Below are positions 1-5,324 of a stretch of DNA of 10,581 nt, piece by piece. The position numbers and the translations under genes were made by a program. How positions within the stretch are numbered: position 1 is the first letter of the stretch; each line of letters opens with the position of its first letter. The DNA is taken from positions 1 through 10,581 of the forward strand of contig URCX01000059.1 in the NCBI GenBank assembly GCA_900546465.1, in the 5' to 3' direction. The stretch is from an uncultured Bacteroidota bacterium. Its GTDB lineage: Bacteria; Bacteroidota; Bacteroidia; Bacteroidales; P3. The notes beneath the pieces are model-generated. The model made no database searches, was not told the DNA's origin, and saw nothing but the letters and a program-made list of their open reading frames with translations.

Positions 1-180
1 TCAAAATTTGCTAAAGCTGATGTTAACAAATTAAGATTTTTCCATGCATTTATAGTTAGCTTTTATATTTTAGTTGTATCTGCTGTAGTACAATGGTTAA
101 ATCAGATAATTTGGATTAATTTATTATCACTACCAAATTATCCAGAACTTGCAAGAGATTTCTTTTATTTGTTTAAACCA
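1..180 (+). CDS. Fragment of an unidentified membrane protein in an AT-rich segment, open at the window edge
   Basis: I do not recognise this protein. Plus-strand frame 1 is open from the first base, while the other five frames contain stops within bases 1-130. The reading starts SKFAKADVNKLRFF, followed by a strongly hydrophobic stretch (about codons 13-38, with IVSFYILVVSAVV) and a second apolar stretch around codons 39-58 containing SLPNYPELARDFF, which suggests a polytopic membrane protein. Codons are heavily AT-ending, and G+C is about 26% over 180 bases against about 45% just to the right. Past roughly codon 60 the frame stays formally open to 462, but from there it is only the antisense of tonB. 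Seen: the open frame, base composition and hydrophobicity. Inferred: that it is coding and foreign to the neighbouring genome. It could instead be a chance open frame in AT-rich DNA. Confidence 0.4.
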
Positions 181-534
181 TTTATCTTCCTTAATATCTT
201 TTGTCGTAGGCTTCTTTTTGTTATCTCTTCTCTTCTTGTTTTTGCTGCTTACGATTTTCGTATCTTCGGTATCCTGAGTTACAGCACTGTTTTCGTCAGA
301 CGGACTGATGTTCTTGGCAAATGCCTCTTCGCCTCCCTCGGCAGCATTATCAATATCCGCTCCTATGTCACTCAACATGTCTGCATCCATCTCCACTCCC
401 ACTTCGGCAGGAGGCGGATCGGGGTAACGCAATCCGAGAACCAAAAGAAGAACCACCGCTAAACCATGAATAAATACAGTTGAGCCGATTCCTATCAATT
501 TTCTCTTGGTATCATTATTATGGATGTCCATCAT
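130..534 (-). CDS. tonB: Energy transducer TonB, N-terminal part only, 3' end disrupted
   Basis: TonB carries proton-motive-force energy from ExbB/ExbD across the periplasm to outer-membrane transporters. The frame overlaps the exbD stop by 4 bases (ATGA); a second ATG follows immediately. Residues 13-35 form one membrane anchor (IGIGSTVFIHGLAVVLLLVLGL) with a His at 23, as TonB anchors carry. Next come PDPPPAEVG, an acidic linker (about 44-92) and a basic stretch (about 97-112, KNKKRRDNKKK). The frame then runs only 22 more residues, ends in an unusual aromatic tail (WFK...CKFWIIW) and stops at 130. The C-terminal TonB domain, usually about 80-90 residues, is absent. Base composition changes around 165-205, so the last residues probably come from unrelated DNA. 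Identity as TonB rests on the anchor plus the exbB-exbD-tonB order. The truncation may be biological or an assembly artefact. Confidence 0.75.
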   Translation of the reverse strand: MMDIHNNDTKRKLIGIGSTVFIHGLAVVLLLVLGLRYPDPPPAEVGVEMDADMLSDIGADIDNAAEGGEEAFAKNISPSDENSAVTQDTEDTKIVSSKNKKRRDNKKKPTTKDIKEDKWFKQIKEISCKFWIIW

Positions 535-944
535 TTAACAGCTTCTGTGGCTAAAATCACTTTGTGTTTCTTTCCCTGTTGAGCATTAACCTTGTTGACT
601 GCGTCTATAACGGTAACAACATATTGCACGGCAACGCTTGCATCGGAGTGGAGCTTGACCGTTCCATCGTCAACACCGTTGAGCAATGCTCCAATCACAT
701 TGGACAATTCTGCTTCACTCACCTCATTATTCTCAACAAAGAAATGATTGTTTTCATCTATCGAAACCGTAACATTTTGCTTCGCCATGGTCTGTCCACT
801 CGTGCTTTTGGGCAAGAGTAACTTTATTGCGTTCGGACTTATCAGCGTTGAAGTAAGCATAAAGAATATCAACAAAAGAAAGACTAAGTCCGACATGGAA
901 GCCGAATTGAAATTCGGATCGATTTTATTCCTTGTCTGTATCAT
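531..944 (-). CDS. exbD: ExbD/TolR biopolymer transport protein
   Basis: Small inner-membrane partner of ExbB that helps convert proton flow into movement of TonB. At 137 residues it has the normal family length. It opens with a short cytoplasmic tail (RNKIDPNFNSASMSD), then one transmembrane helix at about 19-37 (DLVFLLLIFFMLTSTLI), whose Asp19 matches the essential membrane aspartate of the family. The rest is periplasmic and includes the conserved LHSDASVAVQYVVTVIDAV stretch at 98-116, corresponding to the D-x-x-v-xY-g-xV-x-x-v-x-d-x family motif. The start is the ATG at 944, 7 bases after the exbB stop, and the stop overlaps the tonB start. This arrangement implies translation of exbB, exbD and tonB from one message. 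It could be called TolR, but no TolA, TolB or Pal follows, and the TonB-like anchor downstream favours ExbD. Confidence 0.93.
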   Translation of the reverse strand: MIQTRNKIDPNFNSASMSDLVFLLLIFFMLTSTLISPNAIKLLLPKSTSGQTMAKQNVTVSIDENNHFFVENNEVSEAELSNVIGALLNGVDDGTVKLHSDASVAVQYVVTVIDAVNKVNAQQGKKHKVILATEAVK

Positions 945-951
945 AAAATCT

Positions 952-1647
952 CTATTGAGCAGGTTCGTGTAGCAAGTCCATAAACTCCATCGTCCTTGCT
1001 TCCAACATAAACACTATCTTATTTATCTTTCCGACCAATATGCTATAAAGGAAATTGGCAATAATTCCGACAATCAAACCTCCTACCGTGGTAACCATTG
1101 CTTCGTATATACCGCTTGAAAGGAGTTGTATATCGATATTGTTGCCTGCCGTACTCATATCGAAAAAGGCTTTCACCATACCGGTAACCGTTCCCAAGAA
1201 ACCGAGCGATGGTCCCAATGCCGCTATGGTTCCAACCATGGAAACACCGTTTTCCAATCTTGCAACCTCCAATTTGCCAACGTTTTCTATCGCTTGGTTA
1301 ATATCATTCAGCGGTCTGCCCAATCTTGACAGTCCTTTACCTATCATTCTGCCTATAGGACTGTCATTATTATTCGTTAATCTTTTTGCTCCTTGCAAAT
1401 CGCCTTTGTGTATGCAGTCTTTGACGTTATCCATAAAGTTCACGTCTTCTTTGAGAGCCTTATTCAAAGCCAAGTATCTCTCAACAAAGATATACACTGC
1501 AACTATTGATACAATGGCAAGGACTATCATTATCCAACCTCCCTTTACTGCCAAAGAGAATACGTTCAATTTAGCTGTCGTTTCCGCCACCTGAGTTGCC
1601 ACCTCTGCACCTGCTTGCTGTGCTTGCAAAAGTATGTTTGCTAACAT
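952..1647 (-). CDS. exbB: ExbB (MotA/TolQ/ExbB proton channel family)
   Basis: Forms the pentameric inner-membrane proton channel that holds ExbD and powers TonB. The protein has 231 residues with three membrane segments: about 36-57 (GGWIMIVLAIVSIVAVYIF), 136-163 and 178-206. The family signature spans the second segment (MVGTIAALGPSLGFLGTVTGM, residues 137-157) and the third (SSGIYEAMVTTVGGLIVGI). The N-terminus (MLANILLQAQQAGAEVATQ) is a short periplasmic, mildly hydrophobic leader without a clear cleavage site. The ATG at 1647 lies 16 bases after the stop of the upstream T9SS-cargo gene, and no separate promoter motif is visible in that gap, so read-through from upstream is likely. As is usual for Bacteroidetes, there is no strong Shine-Dalgarno sequence. 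TolQ is the alternative name; the following exbD and tonB genes decide for ExbB. Confidence 0.93.
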   Translation of the reverse strand: MLANILLQAQQAGAEVATQVAETTAKLNVFSLAVKGGWIMIVLAIVSIVAVYIFVERYLALNKALKEDVNFMDNVKDCIHKGDLQGAKRLTNNNDSPIGRMIGKGLSRLGRPLNDINQAIENVGKLEVARLENGVSMVGTIAALGPSLGFLGTVTGMVKAFFDMSTAGNNIDIQLLSSGIYEAMVTTVGGLIVGIIANFLYSILVGKINKIVFMLEARTMEFMDLLHEPAQ

Positions 1648-1663
1648 TTGATAAAGTTTTTTG

Positions 1664-3172
1664 TTACTGTACTATGATTTTTTCTATTTGCTGTCCTATT
1701 TCTGTCTCCATGAGAATGAAGAACACGCCTTTTTTATCCTTAAAATCGAATGAAAGAGGCAATTCGTTATCTCTGTATATCACTCTGCCGTTACAGTCGC
1801 TGATTTCTATATTGCGAACATCCAAACCGTTATTCTCAAACTTTATTGCTCCGCTTGACGGATTCGGATATATATTTATGGATTTCACATTCACCTCTTC
1901 CAATCCCTGTTGTATAGTATTGAATGTAAATTCATTGCTCCAATTACTCATAAACTCGCCACAAACTGCCCGTACTTTCAATTTGTATTCTGTTTGAGGA
2001 GTTAAGCCTATCGGTGAAAACATCGGGCTTCCCTCTATTATCACTCCTGTTTCCGGCAGTGTCTCATTTGCTTTTCCAAATACCACTTCCCAAACCGTTT
2101 GACTCATACTGCCCGGAGTCCATTCTATCTTGGCAGAAGAATAGCCTGTTTCACTTATATGTATTCCGCTTACTGCCGCACAAGGTGGTGCAAGGGTCGT
2201 AAACGTCCTTATATCCGACCATTCGCTATACAAATCACCACACACCGCTCGAACAAAGACCGAATAAGAACGACCTCCCTCCAAATTACTAATCAAAATC
2301 GTTGTATCGTCTGTTCTAACCAAAGTTCCCTCTCCCGCAGTATGTCCTGCAAAACCATAATCAACCTCCCAATGAGCCTGTCCCAAAGCTTTCTCGAAAT
2401 TTATCCTTGCTTCTGAAACTTCTACATCTGATATTGTAACTCCATAAGGAGGATTTCCACAAGCATGTTGGGTCATAAAACTAACCTGATTTGAATACAC
2501 TGTATCATAAGTTACTCCGTATTTCACAACCACGTAAGAACGCACATAATATGTCGCTCCCGATAAAAGGTTTTCAACGTTTTTCGTCATTGTATAAGGT
2601 AAAGGCGATGCGGTTCCGCTAACCTTGACTTTATTATCGTAGTATGTGGGATTTTGATTAAGACCGTAACAAAAGCCTTTATCTGTTTGCAATGTGGCAT
2701 CTCCTTTAGCTGTTATTTGTCCTGTGAACGTAGCATTCGTAAGACTTATTTCCGACACCATAGGGGCACTTAAAGTCGGTGGAACAACGGGAAGCGTCTG
2801 GAAACTGATGATATTGGAAGAGTAAACGGTATCTGCATTTGCACCTGTACCTTTCTTGACATACGCTCTCACATAATAAGTTGTAGAAGGTGCAAGATTA
2901 GTAACGTTTGCATAGAACTTACCCGTATTAGTACCCGAAACAGATTTCACCGTTCCGTTTCCCTTTGTCGGAACCGGATTTGTGGAGTACACAAATCCTT
3001 TTCCGTTAACCGTCCAGTTGCCTTTATCGACAAAATTACCCCATAATTTGACACCTAATGCCGTAATATTAACAGTACTGTCCATTGTAACCGTCGGATT
3101 CTGCCCAAAGACTCCGGTACAAAGGGCAAACATCACAATCAATATTGATAAATATCTCTTCATTTCTTTCAT
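1664..3172 (-). CDS. Secreted fibronectin type III protein with T9SS type A sorting domain
   Basis: A 502-residue exported, probably cell-surface protein of unknown ligand. Residues 1-23 are a signal peptide (KRYLSILIVMFALCTGVFG, cleavage before Gln24). Four fibronectin-III-like modules follow at about 25-127, 132-235, 240-327 and 332-420. Modules 1 and 2 share KGF-Y (KGFVYSTNP, KGFCYGLNQNP) and TYYVR-Y-DTVYS elements. Modules 3 and 4 share the VRAVCG-x(4)-W-S-x-x-F-T/N pattern. Residues about 430-502 form a type IX C-terminal sorting domain: INIYPNPSSGAIKFEN, a KKGVFFILMET strand and the final EKIIVQ. The T9SS carries such cargo across the outer membrane and usually attaches it to the surface. 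A start at the second ATG (3163, giving MKRYLS) is equally plausible. No enzyme domain is visible, so an adhesive or structural role is an inference. Confidence 0.9.
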   Translation of the reverse strand: MKEMKRYLSILIVMFALCTGVFGQNPTVTMDSTVNITALGVKLWGNFVDKGNWTVNGKGFVYSTNPVPTKGNGTVKSVSGTNTGKFYANVTNLAPSTTYYVRAYVKKGTGANADTVYSSNIISFQTLPVVPPTLSAPMVSEISLTNATFTGQITAKGDATLQTDKGFCYGLNQNPTYYDNKVKVSGTASPLPYTMTKNVENLLSGATYYVRSYVVVKYGVTYDTVYSNQVSFMTQHACGNPPYGVTISDVEVSEARINFEKALGQAHWEVDYGFAGHTAGEGTLVRTDDTTILISNLEGGRSYSVFVRAVCGDLYSEWSDIRTFTTLAPPCAAVSGIHISETGYSSAKIEWTPGSMSQTVWEVVFGKANETLPETGVIIEGSPMFSPIGLTPQTEYKLKVRAVCGEFMSNWSNEFTFNTIQQGLEEVNVKSINIYPNPSSGAIKFENNGLDVRNIEISDCNGRVIYRDNELPLSFDFKDKKGVFFILMETEIGQQIEKIIVQ

Positions 3173-3215
3173 TGTTTTTATGTGTCAGCTTTGTAATCTT
3201 CTGAATACGCAGGTG

Positions 3216-3246
3216 CAAATATACGAAAAAAACAAATAGCACGAAA
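3216..3246 (-). promoter_or_regulatory. Putative Bacteroidetes sigma-70 promoter for the T9SS-cargo gene
   Basis: Read on the minus strand, 3223-3216 is TATATTTG, a full match to the Bacteroidetes -7 box TAnnTTTG. Nineteen bases upstream lies TTTC (3246-3243), one mismatch from the -33 box TTTG. The predicted start of transcription lies about 35-40 bases before the ATG at 3172. The site sits in the 105-base gap after the PCMD gene and would drive the secreted fibronectin protein and, by read-through, exbB-exbD-tonB. AT-rich gaps give such matches by chance, so this is tentative. Confidence 0.35.
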
Positions 3247-3250
3247 AAAC

Positions 3251-3266
3251 GCATATACGTATTTGC
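3251..3266. promoter_or_regulatory. 16-base near-palindrome after the PCMD gene
   Basis: GCATATACGTATTTGC is its own reverse complement except for one pair: arms GCA/TGC flank the perfect core ATACGTAT. It begins 12 bases after the PCMD stop and lies just upstream of the putative promoter. On the minus strand it is followed directly by GTTTTTT, so it could be a weak rho-independent terminator, although the foldable stem is short, AT-rich and contains one mismatch. It could equally be a binding site for a dimeric regulator of the downstream gene. Confidence 0.25.
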
Positions 3267-3277
3267 AAAATATCACA

Positions 3278-4504
3278 TCAATACAACAACTCCACGTCTT
3301 TTATATCCAAAGTCGAACCCGGGGCACCCCAAAACAAATCCCCGTAAGCACTTGCACTGAACAATCCTATTATATGGTCGGGATTCATTGTCGAAGGTGC
3401 ATACTTATCCTGCATAAGCTGCTTATCATAATCCGTTCCGTTATAAGTAAAACGATAAAAGCTCACTTCACCTCTGACACCGCCTATTCTCATATAAGGC
3501 TTCTCCGCAATCATTGAAGCCTCAGGCTCTCCATATATAAACGGTATGGTCATGGAAACAAATCCGTCGGCACCAAGGGTATCCCCTATCCTCAACCATG
3601 CCGTTGCAACTCTGTAAAATATATTCGGGTCTTCATCTCTGTTTTGCAATATGAAATATATGTCGCATGAATCCTTATGCGGACGTTTTTCCCCATCGTT
3701 CTCATAAATCACCTTACCTTTACCGTCTTTCATGACAGCTCCCGGGAAGTATCTTATATTAAACCTCACGGCAGTAGGCCTGTATTCAAATCTCACACCG
3801 AGATTTACAAGTTTTCGAGGATTGGGATCACTGCCCACGACAGGCAAATGTCGGGCATCGAAGCAAAACTTACCTGTAAACAAAGCCCCTGTAACAATAC
3901 CTGAGTTCACAAGATTGCCGGCAGGATAAGCCTTGGTTTCCATTCTCGCATATTCACTGTTTTCATTAGACGGTTGAGGATTAACAGAGAAGAAACCATT
4001 AAGTTTATTTGCCCTTGCCGCATGTTGCCAAGGCGAATACTTGCCTTGTTCTCCCGGAAAATACGCGTATTTCCCGCCTATACTTATAGCCGTTCCGTTT
4101 TCCTCCCTTGCTATTGTCCATTGCTTCATGTCGGAATACGCAAGTTGTTTGTTACTTTGAGCCTTGAATACCTCTATATACCATATCTTATTACTCTTAC
4201 CGTCCTCCGCAATGACTTTCACCGTAACCGTCCTATTGAAATCCCTTATAGAAAAAATATCTCTTTCAAATTCTGCAAGAGGACTGAGATCTGCCCTCAA
4301 TACTTTCAGATTGCTCAAATCATAATCCACAGGCATTTGAATCGATATATAACCTACGCCACCTCTGTCCTCGATATTACAGACAAGTTGTCCCTCTATT
4401 TCAAATGAGGTAATATTACAATTATCCGATTGCTTATAGTAATCATCTTCTATACAGGAAACAAAAAGCAGAACACTCAAAACAAAATACAAATACTTCT
4501 TCAT
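3278..4504 (-). CDS. PCMD domain lipoprotein, probably surface exposed
   Basis: A 408-residue lipoprotein of the PCMD family (putative carbohydrate metabolism domain), whose biochemical role is not established. The signal peptide ends in the lipobox LFVSC, with lipidated Cys17. The following IEDD is acidic, resembling the export signal that sends Bacteroidetes lipoproteins to the cell surface. Residues about 28-114 look like an Ig/cadherin-like beta domain (ITSFEIEG start, VTVKVIAEDGKSNKIWYIEV end). PCMD features follow: PAGNLVNSGIVTGALFTGKF (194-213), LGVRFEYRP and YFPGAV (235-256), and the hallmark end SASAYGDLFWGAPGSTLDIKD before VELLY. The ATG at 4504 is 9 bases after the preceding gene's stop, implying co-transcription. 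A glycan-binding role is often assumed for the family from its name and structure but is not shown here. Confidence 0.88.
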   Translation of the reverse strand: MKKYLYFVLSVLLFVSCIEDDYYKQSDNCNITSFEIEGQLVCNIEDRGGVGYISIQMPVDYDLSNLKVLRADLSPLAEFERDIFSIRDFNRTVTVKVIAEDGKSNKIWYIEVFKAQSNKQLAYSDMKQWTIAREENGTAISIGGKYAYFPGEQGKYSPWQHAARANKLNGFFSVNPQPSNENSEYARMETKAYPAGNLVNSGIVTGALFTGKFCFDARHLPVVGSDPNPRKLVNLGVRFEYRPTAVRFNIRYFPGAVMKDGKGKVIYENDGEKRPHKDSCDIYFILQNRDEDPNIFYRVATAWLRIGDTLGADGFVSMTIPFIYGEPEASMIAEKPYMRIGGVRGEVSFYRFTYNGTDYDKQLMQDKYAPSTMNPDHIIGLFSASAYGDLFWGAPGSTLDIKDVELLY

Positions 4505-4513
4505 GATTGCCGG

Positions 4514-5254
4514 TTATTTGTTGCGATTATCGAAAAAGAAAGAAAAACCGAAGTAAAGGTTGAAAGGATTTATCTTCAAGTCCAAGCAGAAATCCGTATC
4601 CTTGCCTTCTATTGTTCCGTCTTTCAATGTATTTTCATGAGAGAAAGAAAGGATTACAGGATTCAAAGCAAATTCAAAGGCAAGTTTATTTGTAAGAAAA
4701 TACATCACTCCTGGAGAAAGCGCAAGGCTCACAGCATCTCCATTGCGGTGTATCTTATGAATTTTATCGCCCTGATTATAAACATCTCTCGTCAAACTGC
4801 TGTAATGGCAATAAGAAATATTACTCTCATTGAACACATAAAATCTTTCCGACTCCCCTATCGGAATAAAATTCTTAACACCCACCGCAGCCGTAAAAGA
4901 AGAGGAAGCGGTACTTGTGCTGTAATTCTCTGCACCTATAACAAAATCCAAAATCTTTGCTTCTATGACATTTTCCGAATCCGAAAAGCCATAAGCAAGT
5001 TTGCAGTTCAATGCGGTATAATCCCTGACGAACCAACTGCCTCCTAAAGCCAGATCACATTTGAGCTGCTTGGAGGTTTCTATATCGGCTATCGCCAGTA
5101 ACATATCATTCTCCACATTACGTTTCTCCAATCCTAATCGGAAACCAAAGGAATATGCTCCTTCCGATAAGCAACTTCTCTTTCCAACCTCCTGTGCCGA
5201 CACAGCTTTACAGCCTATCAAACAACATAATATCAATAAATATTTTCTTATCAT
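4514..5254 (-). CDS. Exported protein, probable small outer-membrane beta-barrel
   Basis: No named family is recognised with certainty. I chose the ATG at 5254 (MIRKYLLILCCLIGCKAVSA), giving 246 residues; the frame extends 3 codons further to a TTG at 5263, but the ATG gives the normal signal-peptide start. Cleavage after VSA (residue 20) is expected. The mature part has alternating polar and apolar strands with aromatic ends (YSFGFRLGLE, LALGGSWFVRDYTALNCKLAYGF, VMYFLTNKLAFEFALNPV) and ends LYFGFSFFFDNRNK, like Bacteroidetes porin-like barrels. The signal also contains LIGC (Cys15), a tolerable lipobox, so a lipoprotein is an alternative. Five cysteines in the mature part (28, 66, 84, 149, 223) are more than outer-membrane barrels normally carry. 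The gene lies about 70 bases after the carrier gene and 9 bases before the PCMD gene, suggesting that this and the PCMD gene form a pair. Confidence 0.7.
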   Translation of the reverse strand: MIRKYLLILCCLIGCKAVSAQEVGKRSCLSEGAYSFGFRLGLEKRNVENDMLLAIADIETSKQLKCDLALGGSWFVRDYTALNCKLAYGFSDSENVIEAKILDFVIGAENYSTSTASSSFTAAVGVKNFIPIGESERFYVFNESNISYCHYSSLTRDVYNQGDKIHKIHRNGDAVSLALSPGVMYFLTNKLAFEFALNPVILSFSHENTLKDGTIEGKDTDFCLDLKINPFNLYFGFSFFFDNRNK

Positions 5255-5324
5255 CGCATTCAAAATTCGGCAATCGCTTCATCTTCTACCGGATAAAGTC
5301 ATGCCATTATTCATTTCTTCTTTT

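Noticed and set aside
169..462. Plus-strand open frame beyond the AT-rich edge
   Set aside because: From about 205 onward it is the exact antisense of the tonB linker and anchor; composition and codon use fit the minus-strand gene. Only the 1-180 part shows independent coding character.
1055..1594. Long plus-strand open frame of 179 codons
   Set aside because: It is entirely antisense to exbB, whose family motifs and membrane segments are clear; the plus-strand peptide shows no recognisable domain.
1627..1634. TACTTTTG on the minus strand matching the -7 box pattern near the exbB start
   Set aside because: It lies inside exbB, downstream of its start codon, so it cannot drive exbB; such short matches are common by chance.
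3069..3254. Minus-strand 61-codon frame over the 3173-3277 gap
   Set aside because: Its second half is an out-of-frame reading of the T9SS-cargo signal region, and it would cover the promoter-like site; no homology-like features.
4430..5047. Plus-strand open frame of 205 codons
   Set aside because: It lies across the starts and ends of two well-supported minus-strand genes and reads as low-complexity basic/aromatic sequence without motifs.
5279..5314. 11-codon minus-strand mini-frame (MNNGMTLSGRR) between the carrier and the barrel-like gene
   Set aside because: Too short to judge, no promoter or attenuator-like hairpin around it; expected by chance.
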